Shown: positions 52,919-62,330 of the stretch, in pieces
Numbering within the stretch: position 1 is the stretch's first letter
Layout: every line of letters begins with the position of its first letter
Source of the DNA: Flaviflagellibacter sp963786225
GTDB lineage: Bacteria > Pseudomonadota > Alphaproteobacteria > Rhizobiales > Methylopilaceae
DNA length: 64,000 nt
NCBI GenBank assembly: GCA_963786225.1
Contig: CAWAYQ010000028.1
Location: 124,001-188,000 of the forward strand
Reading direction: 5' to 3'
The notes under the pieces: generated by a model
What the model saw: only the letters and a program-made list of their open reading frames with translations
What the model was told of the DNA's origin: nothing
The model's database searches: none
Position numbers and translations under genes: made by a program

Positions 52919-53611
52919 ATGGAAGAGCGCGGAGGCTACGGACAGTTTTGTCCGGTTTCGATGGCTTCGGAAATTCTGTGCTCGCGGTGGACGACCCTCG
53001 TCGTGCGCGAACTGCTGTGCGGCGCGACCCGTTTTAACGAACTGCGTCGCGGCGTTCCGCGCATGTCACCGGCGCTTCTTTCAAAGCGGCTCAAGGAACT
53101 CGAGCGGGCGGGCGTCGTCCGAACCATGCGCAATGACAGCGGGATAGCGGAATATCGTCTCACTGAAGCCGGCGAGGATCTGCGCCCGGTCATCCTGGGC
53201 ATGGGGTTTTGGGCCCAACGCTGGGTGGAATCACAGCTTTCCCTCAAAAATCTCGATCCGTCGCTGCTGATGTGGGACATGCGGCGCAATCTCAATCCCG
53301 AACCGCTGCCGCCCAAACGCTGCACGATTCAGTTTCAATACCCCGAACTGCCCCCGCCGAAGCAGAATTGGTGGCTGGTGGTCGACGCCGGGACGGTCGA
53401 TCTGTGCGGCTTCGATCCCGGCTTTGAAATCGACCTGCTCGTGACAAGCTCCCTGCGAAGCATGACCGCGATCTGGATGGGCCTGACCGTTGTCCGCAAG
53501 GAAATAGAAGCGGGTCGGCTTGAGCTCGACGGAGATCCGAACATCGCTAAGGCAATGCAGCAATGGCTCGGCCTGAGCACCTTCGCGCCTGAGCCGCGCA
53601 AGGTGAACTAG
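52919..53611 (+). CDS. HxlR-type regulator fused to an SCP2-like domain
   Basis: A 230-residue protein. The N-terminal HxlR winged helix has the usual cysteine (GQFCPVSMASEILCSRW), TRFNELRRGVPRMSPALLSK and RLKELERAGVVRT. The C-terminal half resembles sterol-carrier-protein-2-like domains (WWLVVDAGTVDLCGFDPGFE) that could bind a lipid or acyl ligand. Divergent from the acyl-CoA dehydrogenase gene and 10 bases from the aidB-like gene, so it probably controls both. Confidence 0.85.
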   Translation: MEERGGYGQFCPVSMASEILCSRWTTLVVRELLCGATRFNELRRGVPRMSPALLSKRLKELERAGVVRTMRNDSGIAEYRLTEAGEDLRPVILGMGFWAQRWVESQLSLKNLDPSLLMWDMRRNLNPEPLPPKRCTIQFQYPELPPPKQNWWLVVDAGTVDLCGFDPGFEIDLLVTSSLRSMTAIWMGLTVVRKEIEAGRLELDGDPNIAKAMQQWLGLSTFAPEPRKVN

Positions 53612-53621
53612 GCTCGGCAAG

Positions 53622-55289
53622 ATGATCACGTCCCGCAGGCCGATCGCCGCCCTCGACACCCATGAGGTCACCAATCAGCCACCGCCCTTCGAGGACGTAA
53701 ACCTTTTCACCTCGGATCGGGCTTTGACGGACGCCGTCGCCCGTACAGGAGCCGCCCGGCATGCCGAGCGGTTGTCGGCCTTCGGACAGCGCGCAGGCTC
53801 GGCGGAGGTGACGGGATGGGGCGTGGCGGCCAACGCGTATCCCCCTACCCTCGAGAGCTTCGATCGCTACGGGCACCGCGTGGATGAGGTCGCGTTTCAC
53901 CCGGCCTATCACCAGTTGATGGCGTTGGGGCTGAACAATGGCGTGGCGGCTTTTGCCTGGGACGGCACCTCGTCCGGGCATGTGCTGCACGCGGCGATCA
54001 GTTTCGTTCTCGGACAGGCCGATGCCGGCGTGACTTGTCCGATGACCATGACCTATGCCGCGGTACCGACACTCCGGGTGGAGCCAGGTCTGGGCGACGT
54101 ATGGGTGTCGCGCATCACGGCCGGCGTCTATGACCCGACCTCGCGCCCGGCCGCGCAAAAGGCAGGTGTCACCGTCGGCATGGCGATGACCGAGAAGCAG
54201 GGCGGCTCCGACGTGCGGGCCAACACGACACGCGCCGAGGCAATTGACGAACGCCGGGATACCTTCCTTCTCACCGGACACAAATGGTTCTGTTCGGCGC
54301 CGATGTCCGACGCCTTCCTGACGCTCGCTTATACCGATCGCGGGCTGAGCTGCTTTCTCGTTCCCCGCTGGCTGCCCGACGGCGAACGCAATGCCGGGTT
54401 CCGGGTGATGCGGCTGAAGGACAAGCTCGGAGACCGCTCGAACGCCTCGTCGGAGATCGAGTACCACCGCGCGTTCGCGTGGCGCGTGGGCGAGGAAGGA
54501 CGCGGCGTCGCGACCATCATCCGCATGGTACAGCACACAAGGCTGGACTGCGTCATCGGCTCGGCCTCTACGATGCGCGCGGCCCTGACCCAGGCGTTGT
54601 GGCATGCGTCACACCGATCGGCTTTCCAGCGTCCGCTGATCGATCACCCGGCCATGGCGGCGGTACTCACCGATCTGGCGGTCGAGAGCGAAGCGGCGAC
54701 GGCACTGGGCTTCAGGGTGGCCCAGGCGTTCGACGACGATGAGCCGCTGGCGCGGTTGCTCACCCCGATCGCCAAATATTGGGTTTGCAAGCGCGCGCCC
54801 GGCTTTGTCTACGAGGCGATGGAGTGTCTGGGCGGCGCCGGATACGTCGAGACCGGGCCAATGCCTCGGCTGTTCCGCCAATCGCCGCTGAACGCCATCT
54901 GGGAAGGCTCGGGGAATGTCATTGCGTTGGACGTGTTGCGCGCGATGAGCCGGGAATCCGAGGCTCTCGCGGCCCTGCGCGCGCTGCTCGCCTCAGTCAC
55001 CGGGCGACATCGGTCTTACGACGCCTGGACAGACGGTCTCGCGTTCGGCGCGGTCGACGAGAGCCACGCCCGTCACGTCGTTGAACGGCTGGCGTTGGCG
55101 GCGCAGGCGGCAATCCTGCTCGCTGCCGATAATCCGCTCGCCGAAGCGTTCTGCCGCCTGCGTCTCGAGCAGCAATCGTTCGCCTATGGCGCGTCCGGTG
55201 CGGTGATCAACACACGCGATCTCATCCACCGTGCCATGCCGGCAGATATCGGGGGGACAGCCCAGGCGCCGACAGATAGACGGCGATAA
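53622..55289 (+). CDS. AidB-like acyl-CoA dehydrogenase
   Basis: A 555-residue flavoprotein of the AidB branch (isovaleryl-CoA dehydrogenase-like, DNA-alkylation-response homologue). Hallmarks are MTMTYAAVPTLRVEPGL, GMAMTEKQGGSDVRANTT, GHKWFCSAPMSDAFLTLAY, RLKDKLGDRSNASSEIEY, and MECLGGAGYVETGPMPRLFR then IWEGSGN. Length matches E. coli AidB. Whether it protects DNA or oxidises an acyl-CoA is not settled. It is in an operon with the HxlR regulator. Confidence 0.88.
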   Translation: MITSRRPIAALDTHEVTNQPPPFEDVNLFTSDRALTDAVARTGAARHAERLSAFGQRAGSAEVTGWGVAANAYPPTLESFDRYGHRVDEVAFHPAYHQLMALGLNNGVAAFAWDGTSSGHVLHAAISFVLGQADAGVTCPMTMTYAAVPTLRVEPGLGDVWVSRITAGVYDPTSRPAAQKAGVTVGMAMTEKQGGSDVRANTTRAEAIDERRDTFLLTGHKWFCSAPMSDAFLTLAYTDRGLSCFLVPRWLPDGERNAGFRVMRLKDKLGDRSNASSEIEYHRAFAWRVGEEGRGVATIIRMVQHTRLDCVIGSASTMRAALTQALWHASHRSAFQRPLIDHPAMAAVLTDLAVESEAATALGFRVAQAFDDDEPLARLLTPIAKYWVCKRAPGFVYEAMECLGGAGYVETGPMPRLFRQSPLNAIWEGSGNVIALDVLRAMSRESEALAALRALLASVTGRHRSYDAWTDGLAFGAVDESHARHVVERLALAAQAAILLAADNPLAEAFCRLRLEQQSFAYGASGAVINTRDLIHRAMPADIGGTAQAPTDRRR

Positions 55290-55376
55290 AACGGCCGAAG
55301 CCGGGAAGCCACATGCAAACTTCGCTGTGGCTTCGGCGTTGATGTATCGGCGCAGCGCAAATCCAGGAGGGGCGCG

Positions 55377-55562
55377 ATGGCACATGGAGGCAAAAGCCGA
55401 GACCCGTTCGAAGAAGGGAAACTGGCAGCGACCAACAACGAGGAAGCCGACGCCAACCCTTATGAAATGAACTCGCCCGAGTTCACGCTCTGGATGGAAG
55501 GCTTCGAATTCGTCTGCAAATATGACGAGGATGGGCAAATCCCGTCGGACTTTCCCCCTTAG
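55377..55562 (+). CDS. Small Rmf/CrpP-like protein
   Basis: A 61-residue acidic protein whose core EEGKLAATNN...NPYEMNSPEFTLWMEGFEF resembles the G-x-x-A ... NPY ... W-x-x-G-F pattern of ribosome modulation factor-like and CrpP-like proteins. If correct it may bind ribosomes or RNA. The similarity is weak and based on pattern only. Confidence 0.5.
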   Translation: MAHGGKSRDPFEEGKLAATNNEEADANPYEMNSPEFTLWMEGFEFVCKYDEDGQIPSDFPP

Positions 55563-55636
55563 CATGCGCATTGCCGATGCTCGTCATATGACCTCCACGC
55601 GCTAGCGGCCAAGAAGAGCCTTCAAAAGCGAAGTGC

Positions 55637-56635
55637 TCAGGGAAGCGCCGAATAGGCATCCTCGACAAGACGCAGAACGTTGAGATTGTCCTCCGGCTCG
55701 GTCTCGAAGGGTTCCCCGGACGCAAGCGCGTTGACGAAGTGAGCAATTGCTCCGTCAAAACTGGCCTGGTACGCGACATCCTCGTCGAAGTGCTCGTCTA
55801 GAGGTCTATCCCCTCGCAAAGACAGGTGGCCCTTTTCGTAGATGAGGGAAGCTCGTGATCCTGTCAGCACGAACCTGTCGCCGGCGCGAGGATCTGTGCC
55901 GGCTACCGTCATCGAGCCCATCACGACGACGCTCGTCGCCGACGGACCCTCAAGCAGCAGAGCCGCACTGTCCTCGCCCACAACTTCCGCCGAAACGTGC
56001 GATGCCACCACTCCTTTCAGAACGAGTTCGCCAATAAGCCACCGGGCCACGTCTAGTTGATGGATCAAGGACTCGGCGATGATGAGGCGCGGCTCGGTGC
56101 GCATGAGCGGCTGCCGCACGAGCCCGGGGAATTGGCCTTCCGCATCCCGGATCAACCCCGACCGATGGACGCTGATAGCGCATTGCGTGATCCGCCCCAT
56201 CACGCCCTCGCGCACGAGTTCGGCGATCCGCCGGTAAAAAGGTCTGAACCGCCAGTTCTCGTGGACCATCAGGCGTATGCGGCCGCCGACGGCATCGATC
56301 AGAGCGCGCGCTTCGTCGTAAGTCGGCGCAAGCGGCTTTTGGCAAAGAGCCGGCAAGCCCTTATCGGCGCATGCAAGGACAAGCTGCGCATGCGTATCCC
56401 GAGGGGTCGCGATGTCGACGGCGTCCAGCGTCTCGGCATTCAGCATGTCGGAGAGCGTCTTGTAGATTCGGACAATGCCGAACTCGCCGCCGCGCGTCCG
56501 CGCACGTTCGGTGTCCGGATCGCAGATTGCGACCACCTCCGCTGAATCAAGCTTTGCCCAGGCGATCAGGTGGTTCCGTGAGATATTGCCGGCGCCCACA
56601 AGTCCGATCCGCAATTTGTTCTGCGCTGAAAGCAT
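55637..56635 (-). CDS. Gfo/Idh/MocA family oxidoreductase
   Basis: A protein of about 332 residues. The Rossmann motif LRIGLVGAGNISRNHL is followed by VVAICDPD and the family motif ALCQKPLAPTYDEA with its catalytic lysine. The C-terminal domain contains VHENWRFRPFYRRIAELVRE and SLIHQLDVARWLIG. These enzymes oxidise sugars or polyols with NAD(P). I start it at ATG 56635. It ends the operon that begins with the TRAP transporter, supporting a role in catabolism of the imported compound. Confidence 0.88.
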   Translation of the reverse strand: MLSAQNKLRIGLVGAGNISRNHLIAWAKLDSAEVVAICDPDTERARTRGGEFGIVRIYKTLSDMLNAETLDAVDIATPRDTHAQLVLACADKGLPALCQKPLAPTYDEARALIDAVGGRIRLMVHENWRFRPFYRRIAELVREGVMGRITQCAISVHRSGLIRDAEGQFPGLVRQPLMRTEPRLIIAESLIHQLDVARWLIGELVLKGVVASHVSAEVVGEDSAALLLEGPSATSVVVMGSMTVAGTDPRAGDRFVLTGSRASLIYEKGHLSLRGDRPLDEHFDEDVAYQASFDGAIAHFVNALASGEPFETEPEDNLNVLRLVEDAYSALP

Positions 56636-56663
56636 GACCTCACCCATTTCCGCCGGCCTGTTC

Positions 56664-57543
56664 TCAATCGAAAAGCCGAGCCGGGTTTTCGACCAGGGCC
56701 CGCCGGAAACTTGTCTCGCCAAGGATTTTGCTCAGCCAGGCGAGCTGAGCACCGTCATCGACCAGGCGAAAGCGGTGCTCGTCACCAGGCATCTGTTCGA
56801 GCGGCGTGTGCGGCCAGTCGGACCCCCATACAAGCCGTTCCGGCATGACCTCGCCCAACGCGGCAGCAGCATCCGCCCATCGGGCGCGATCGTCGGCCGT
56901 GCGGCACACCCGGTCGAGGCCGGACAGCTTGATCCAGACCGGCGCCTCCATCGCCATGGCTACGGTTCGCTCCACCTGCTTCTTGAACGCGGGGTCTGAC
57001 GGTTCGAGGCCGGCGAGATGATCGAAGACGAGCGGTACGTCCGAACCGGCGCACAGCTCCGCGATGGGCCGAGCCAGGTCAGCGATGCAGTTCACCTCGA
57101 TCTGCCAGCCCGTTCCGGAGAGGCGCGGCAAAGCGGCAAGAAGACTTCTGTTCGGCCTCATGCAATGTACGCACTCGATTGGGAGGATTTATCCGAAGGC
57201 CGCGCACGCCGCGGGCGTGATATTGCAGAAGCGTGCGTTCATCGAGGCTCTCGGCATCGAGAACCATGACCGCGCGCGACATCGGCCCGAGCATTCCGAG
57301 AGCATCGAAAAGGCACCTGTTGTCCTGGCCATAGGTCGTCGGCTGAATGACGACAACACGGTCGAGCCCAAGGGAGCGCGAATGCGCCGTCAGGGCGGCA
57401 GCATCCGCAAGTTCCGGCGTGTAACGACGATTGTCGGCAAGCGGATACTCGCCCTCGGGCCCGAACACATGAACATGACAATCCCAGGCCCCGACCAGGC
57501 TTTCGCGCTCCAGCCGGATCCTGTCGTCAAGCAATGGCGGCAT
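56664..57543 (-). pseudogene. LigI-like amidohydrolase (lactone hydrolase), frameshifted
   Basis: A metal-dependent hydrolase of the 2-pyrone-4,6-dicarboxylate lactonase (LigI) type, split over two frames. The first holds the metal-binding start GAWDCHVHVFGPEGEYPLAD and VVIQPTTYGQDNRCL. The second begins ALPRLSGTGWQIEVNC and carries LVFDHLAG, WIKLSGLDRV and the final aspartate in WGSDWPHTP. They join if one base is removed from the AA opposite 57146-57147, giving about 292 residues; the gene is one base longer than a multiple of three. The start overlaps the upstream dehydrogenase gene. Whether it is inactive or a sequencing error cannot be told here. Confidence 0.8.
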
Positions 57544-58588
57544 CTCGGACCATTTCGGCAAAGGCTTCGGTGCCGAGCGGGCCTCCGAGATCGGCGGTTC
57601 TCGTCTCCCGCACCGCCAGCACCGAATCTACCGCCCGCTCGACGGCCGCCGCCGCGTCCAGAAAGTTCGGGAGCTTTCTCTTGGTGCCGAGCCATTCGAG
57701 CAGCATGCCCGCGGAAAGGATGAGAGAGGATGGATTGGCCTTTCCCTGGCCCGCAATGTCCGGCGCCGAACCGTGCTGGGCCTGCGCGGCGGCCAGATTC
57801 TCGCCTGCGTTGATGGATCCGGCAAGCCCGAGACTCCCCGAAAGCTCGGAAGCCAGATCGGACAGGATGTCGCTGTAAAAGTTCGTCGAGCAGATGACAT
57901 CGAAGCGTGATGCGTCACGCACCAGATAGGCCGCCATTGCGTCCACGATGAACTCTTCCAGTTCGACATCCGGATACTCTTCGGCGACGCGGCGGACCTC
58001 GCTGAGGAACAGGCCGTCCGTGATAATAAAATTGTTGGCCTTGTGGACCGCCGTTACCTTCCGGCGCCGTTTTCGCGCGAGTTCGAACGCCGCGCGCGCG
58101 ATGCGCTCGCATGCAAAGGACGTAATCTTCCGAAGCGACAGCGCCACGCCTTCGACCGGCATGAATTCGCCGGAGCCGGCAACCATATTGCGATCCGGAT
58201 ACATGCCCTCGGTGCATTCCCGCATGATGACAAGATCCATATCCGTGCCGCGGTGCGGCACCCCCGGGCGTGTGCGCGCCGGCCGTACATTTGCAAACAG
58301 ATCGAGCTTTATCCGCACGGCAGCCGAAATGTTCACGCCGCCCTTGTCGCGGGGCGGATAATCGAGATGCGAAATCGGACCCAGGACGATGCCGTCGACC
58401 TCACGGGCGCGCGCGAGCACATCGTCCGGGAGAGTGGTTCCGACTTTGTCGTACGCCGCAAATCCAATGTCGCGGAACTCGAGATCCAGATCGAGGCCAT
58501 ACCTTTTATCGAGCGCCCTGAGCACCGACACGGTAGCCTGGGTAATCTCAGGCCCGATGCCATCGCCTGGCAAAACAAGCAGCTTCAA
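57527..58588 (-). CDS. Isocitrate/isopropylmalate dehydrogenase family protein (tartrate dehydrogenase-like)
   Basis: A 353-residue beta-decarboxylating dehydrogenase. It has KLLVLPGDGIGPEITQATVS, the substrate arginines in FANVRPARTRPG, VIMRECTEGMYPDRN, VHKANNFIITDGLFL with catalytic Lys, and ICSTNFYSDILSDLASEL with metal-binding Asp residues. The AHG-like and SLRKITS features fit enzymes acting on tartrate, isopropylmalate or homoisocitrate. Position in a TRAP operon with hydrolase genes favours a catabolic role. The substrate is unproven. Confidence 0.85.
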   Translation of the reverse strand: MKLLVLPGDGIGPEITQATVSVLRALDKRYGLDLDLEFRDIGFAAYDKVGTTLPDDVLARAREVDGIVLGPISHLDYPPRDKGGVNISAAVRIKLDLFANVRPARTRPGVPHRGTDMDLVIMRECTEGMYPDRNMVAGSGEFMPVEGVALSLRKITSFACERIARAAFELARKRRRKVTAVHKANNFIITDGLFLSEVRRVAEEYPDVELEEFIVDAMAAYLVRDASRFDVICSTNFYSDILSDLASELSGSLGLAGSINAGENLAAAQAQHGSAPDIAGQGKANPSSLILSAGMLLEWLGTKRKLPNFLDAAAAVERAVDSVLAVRETRTADLGGPLGTEAFAEMVRDAAIA

Positions 58589-58614
58589 CTGATATCTCCG
58601 TATTTTTTCTGGTG

Positions 58615-59931
58615 TTATCCCGCCGCGCTGTAGCCGAGCAGGCGCGGCAGCAGCAGCGATATGTCCGGAAACAGGATGAGCACGATCGTGAGCCCGACGA
58701 GGATCAGGACATAGGGAAAGGACACGCGGACAAGGTCAGCGAAGCCGAGGCCCGTGACGCGTATCAGCGCGTACAGAACCATGCCGACCGGTGGCGTAAG
58801 GAGCCCGATCGTAAGAGCGAGCGACATGACAATGCCGAAATGAACCTCGTTGATCCCGAACTGCTGAATGATCGGCATGAGGATCGGTGTCAGGATCAGG
58901 ACCGCCGGGGTCTGCGCCATGAAGCACCCTATGGCGAGCCAGAGAACCAGAAGGAGCAGAAGAAGCACCGTCGGGCTCGAGGTCAGCTCGGCGAGAAACG
59001 CGGCGAGCGCCGTGGGGACACCGCTTCGGATGAGAATGACGCCCAGCAGCGAGGTGAAGGCGATAATCAGCATGATGACCGCGGTATCGATGAACGTCCC
59101 GCGGATTTCCTGGACCAGACGCCACCAGCCAACCTCGCGATAGACGAACACGGCGAGGATCATCGCGTACAATGCCGCGACCGCCGCCGCTTCGGTCGGC
59201 GTGAAGATGCCGGCATAGATACCGAAGAGAATGATGGCGGGCGTCAGAAGCGACAGGATTGCGCGGCGAAACGATACCCACACCTCGGTTACGCTTGGCC
59301 GGCTCCCCATCGGCATATCGTCCCGGCGCGCGCAATAGGCGACCCATGCCATGAACACAACGGCCATGAGGACGCCCGGAACGATGGCGGCGAAGAAGAG
59401 GGCCGCCACCGACACCTGCGCCTGTACGGCGAACGCGACGAGAACGATGCTCGGCGGCAGGATGGGGCCGATCAGGGAGGATGCCGCCGTGACGCCGGCG
59501 CTGAAACCCTTGTCATATCCCTGCGCGCGCATCGCGCGCATTTCGATCTGACCGAGTCCCACCGCGTCGGCCGTCGCGGAGCCTGACATTCCGGCAAACA
59601 GCATCGAGGCAAGAACGTTCGCATGCGCCAGCCCGCCGCGCATCGGTCTCGCAAGAACGGCAACGAAACCGAACAGGCGTTCCGTGATGCCCCCCGTGTT
59701 CATCAGCCGGCCGGCGAGCAGGAAGAACGGTATGGCGAGCAGGAGGAAATCGTTCATCTTGTCGAGTGCGGTTCGCGCGATCATCGTCGCGACACGCGGA
59801 TCGAAGATGTCGCCGTAGAGCCAGGCCGTACCGACGAGAGACGACACGCCGGCGGCGAAGCCGACCGGCATTCCGATCGTGATCAGCAGGATGGTAAGCA
59901 GGAGCATTCCGAGCGCAAGGAGCAGCATCAC
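58615..59931 (-). CDS. dctM: TRAP transporter large permease (DctM)
   Basis: A 438-residue permease with about 12 helices. Motifs: LLAIPFFLLAGRLMNTGGIT, FAGMSGSATADAVGLGQIEM and ITPTEAAAVAALYAMIL-like FTPTEAAAVAALYA, and LLTPPVGMVLY. It couples sodium flux to uptake of the ligand from DctP. It overlaps dctQ by 4 bases. Confidence 0.95.
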   Translation of the reverse strand: MMLLLALGMLLLTILLITIGMPVGFAAGVSSLVGTAWLYGDIFDPRVATMIARTALDKMNDFLLLAIPFFLLAGRLMNTGGITERLFGFVAVLARPMRGGLAHANVLASMLFAGMSGSATADAVGLGQIEMRAMRAQGYDKGFSAGVTAASSLIGPILPPSIVLVAFAVQAQVSVAALFFAAIVPGVLMAVVFMAWVAYCARRDDMPMGSRPSVTEVWVSFRRAILSLLTPAIILFGIYAGIFTPTEAAAVAALYAMILAVFVYREVGWWRLVQEIRGTFIDTAVIMLIIAFTSLLGVILIRSGVPTALAAFLAELTSSPTVLLLLLLVLWLAIGCFMAQTPAVLILTPILMPIIQQFGINEVHFGIVMSLALTIGLLTPPVGMVLYALIRVTGLGFADLVRVSFPYVLILVGLTIVLILFPDISLLLPRLLGYSAAG

Positions 59932-60491
59932 TTACCTCCGCCGTTTGACCGGAGAAGCCCGATCTGACGGCTCATATCTGCCAGGACGAAGACCGCTGTC
60001 AGCACGATCGCGCCCGCTTCCAGCAGGTACAGATCTCCGACCCGAAGAGACGGCACGCTCACAAAGGTCGCATTGGCATTGACCCCGACCAGTCGAACCG
60101 CACCCCGGAGCCAGAAGGCCAGGAGAACGAGGATCGTCGCGTTGAAAACGAGCGCCGCGAGAGCCTTTCCCCGCGTCGACAGCCTGACGAACAGAAAGTC
60201 GACGACAATGTTTTCATGATTGCGGGTCGCGAGCGCGATACCGATCATCATCGACGCAATGAACAGGAGACGTGCCAGCTCCTCGGTCCAGGGAAGCGGT
60301 AAGTGCAAGGCATAGCGGGCAACCACCTGCAGGAGCGTGATAACGATCACGGCCGCGAAGGCGATGAGTGCCAGGGCCTCGGCAGCAAGTGCGATGCCGT
60401 CGAGCACAGTCCGCGGCGGCCACTCGGCCAACCGTGGACCTTCGATCTCCTCGGAAACGTCCGAGCGACCGGTAAGGACGGGCTCGCTCAT
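59928..60491 (-). CDS. dctQ: TRAP transporter small permease (DctQ)
   Basis: A 187-residue protein with four helices. DctQ motifs include ALIAFAAVIVITLLQVVARY, LPWTEELARLLFIASMMIG and RNHENIVVDFLFVRLS. It links the DctP protein to DctM. It overlaps dctP and dctM by 4 bases on each side. Confidence 0.92.
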   Translation of the reverse strand: MSEPVLTGRSDVSEEIEGPRLAEWPPRTVLDGIALAAEALALIAFAAVIVITLLQVVARYALHLPLPWTEELARLLFIASMMIGIALATRNHENIVVDFLFVRLSTRGKALAALVFNATILVLLAFWLRGAVRLVGVNANATFVSVPSLRVGDLYLLEAGAIVLTAVFVLADMSRQIGLLRSNGGGK

Positions 60492-61456
60492 TTCGTCGCG
60501 GCTCTGATGTCACTGAGAAGACCGGGGCGGCAGTTCTTCTCGGCGAACCGCTCGACGATCGGCAATGCGACCTCACGGAACGCGCCGACATTGGAGCTCA
60601 CGACCTCGATGCCGGTTTCCTTCTTCATCGACTCCACGAGCCGCTGGCTGTCCTTCTCGACATCTGCGTTGAGCTTGCTCACTGCGGCGGCGAGAGTTCT
60701 GTCGAAGATCGCTCGCTGTTCGGCGTCCATGCTTTTCAGGAAAGCGCTGCTTGCCGTGATGATGTTGTAGCTCCAGACGTGGCCCGTCAGATTCAGGGTC
60801 TTCTGGGCTTCATACAGCCGGTCGCCGAAGATGGTCGGTATCGGGTTCTCCTGGGCATCGAAGACGCCCTGACGGAGCGCGCCGTACAGTTCGGAGATCG
60901 GGGCGGGACCCGGCAGCGCGCCATAGGCGGCGAAGATTTCGGAGCGTAGCGGGTTGGTGACCCTTATCTTGACGCCCTTGAGATCGGAGGGTTCGCGGAT
61001 TGGTGTGTTCGCGGTGACATGACGTGCGCCGCGCGCGGCAACGCCTGCGATTTCGATCCCATATTGCTTCTGGAGCTCGGTGGATACTTCCTTGCCGATG
61101 GCGCCTGTCCAGACGCGGTAGCCGTGGTCCCCGTCGGTGTAGACGAACTCGGCTTCGAGGCACTGATATTGTTTCAGCAGCCGATGAACAATGATCGGGC
61201 CTGCAATGTTCATCTGGATTTCGTTGGTGGCGAGTTGCTGCAGGAGTTCCTGATCACCGCCGAGGGCGCCGCCCGAAACGAAATCCATCTGGATCGAGCC
61301 TTTCGACTCCTCTTCCAGAGCCTTTTTCCAGCCCATGATGGCCTGGGAGCTCAAATCCTGTACGCCGTTGGTGGTGGCAAACGTAAACTTGACGGTGTCC
61401 GCATGCGCGGCACCCGCGACGCTCATTGCGAGCGCAAGGGCGGTGGCTCTGAACAT
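60488..61456 (-). CDS. dctP: TRAP transporter substrate-binding protein (DctP)
   Basis: A 322-residue periplasmic solute-binding protein. The signal peptide is MFRATALALAMSVAGAAHA. Then come KFTFATTNGVQDLSSQAIMG, the ligand-binding arginine region SDLKGVKIRVTNPLRSEIFA, and LYGALRQGVFDAQENPIPTI. It belongs to the DctP family for carboxylates and related acids. The start at 61456 has GGGAGG nearby. The ligand is unknown, but the operon suggests a hydroxy-acid or lactone-derived acid. Confidence 0.93.
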   Translation of the reverse strand: MFRATALALAMSVAGAAHADTVKFTFATTNGVQDLSSQAIMGWKKALEEESKGSIQMDFVSGGALGGDQELLQQLATNEIQMNIAGPIIVHRLLKQYQCLEAEFVYTDGDHGYRVWTGAIGKEVSTELQKQYGIEIAGVAARGARHVTANTPIREPSDLKGVKIRVTNPLRSEIFAAYGALPGPAPISELYGALRQGVFDAQENPIPTIFGDRLYEAQKTLNLTGHVWSYNIITASSAFLKSMDAEQRAIFDRTLAAAVSKLNADVEKDSQRLVESMKKETGIEVVSSNVGAFREVALPIVERFAEKNCRPGLLSDIRAATK

Positions 61457-61495
61457 TATGATCCCTCCCCAGGGACGCGTGCCTTGTGGCATCTG

Positions 61496-61503
61496 CGTAT
61501 ACG
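61496..61503. promoter_or_regulatory. Candidate operator CGTATACG
   Basis: A perfect 8-base palindrome 40 bases upstream of the dctP start. FCD-type GntR sites often centre on TATAC-like palindromes. A TTGACA-like -35 for dctP lies at 61531-61536 on the minus strand. This makes the site a candidate for control by the divergent GntR. Confidence 0.4.
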
Positions 61504-61673
61504 TTGATGAGATCAAACAATCCGCAGCTTTGTCAAGTGCGCCGTAAAACTGCTATGGAACCTGCTAGTTGTGGCCTCGGCGGGCTCAAACGCCGGAATA
61601 ACGTATTCATTCCTTGAATCAGCGCTTGCTTTTGTGGAGCGCGATGAAGCACTAGGCTCCCAAGAGGGAAACT

Positions 61674-62330
61674 ATGACCGTAAAAATGGTTGAGAGCGCC
61701 TACGAGCAATTGAAGCGCAGGATTATTGCAAACGAACTCCCGCCGGGCGCCCAGTTCCTCGAAGAGGAATTGGCAAGCATGCTCGGTATGAGCCGCACGC
61801 CGATCCGGGAGGCGGCCATACGCCTGGAGCAGGAAGGCTTCCTCGAAATAGTGCCGAGGCGAGGCGTAACGATCGCGCGTTTATCGAAGCGGGCGATCCG
61901 CGAAATCAACGAAGTGCTCGAATGCCTTGAAATTCAGGCGGCCGAACGGCTGGCTGCGCGGCGGGTTCCGCCCGAGGAGATGAAGCTCCTGGAGGATGCA
62001 ATTGCGCGTATGGACGAGGCGCTCGAAAGCGAAGACATTCGGGACTGGGCACAGGCGGACTATTCGTTCCACTGCCTTCTGATCGAGCTCTGCGGCAACC
62101 AGCATCTATCGGAAGTCGCGCGCAACTTTCTCGACAAGGCTCACCGCTTCCGCCTTCTGACCCTGCCGTTCCGGCAACGGCCTGTCTATTCGAATGTCAA
62201 TCACGCCGCCGTCGTGGAAGCCGTGCGCCGAAACGATCCGCAAACCGCGCAGGACATTCACCGCGGCCACAAAAGGCGATGGGCGAGAGAACTGAGTGAA
62301 CTGATCGAACAGCTTGATCTGCCGGAGTGA
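61674..62330 (+). CDS. GntR family (FCD) transcriptional regulator
   Basis: A 218-residue repressor-type GntR. The winged helix shows YEQLKRRIIANELPPGAQFL and LASMLGMSRTPIREAAIRLE with the wing IVPRRGVTIARL. The FCD domain follows (DYSFHCLLIELCGNQHLSEV, NVNHAAVVEAVRRNDPQTAQ), with histidines that could bind metal and an acid ligand. It diverges from dctP and probably controls the TRAP operon. Confidence 0.92.
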   Translation: MTVKMVESAYEQLKRRIIANELPPGAQFLEEELASMLGMSRTPIREAAIRLEQEGFLEIVPRRGVTIARLSKRAIREINEVLECLEIQAAERLAARRVPPEEMKLLEDAIARMDEALESEDIRDWAQADYSFHCLLIELCGNQHLSEVARNFLDKAHRFRLLTLPFRQRPVYSNVNHAAVVEAVRRNDPQTAQDIHRGHKRRWARELSELIEQLDLPE

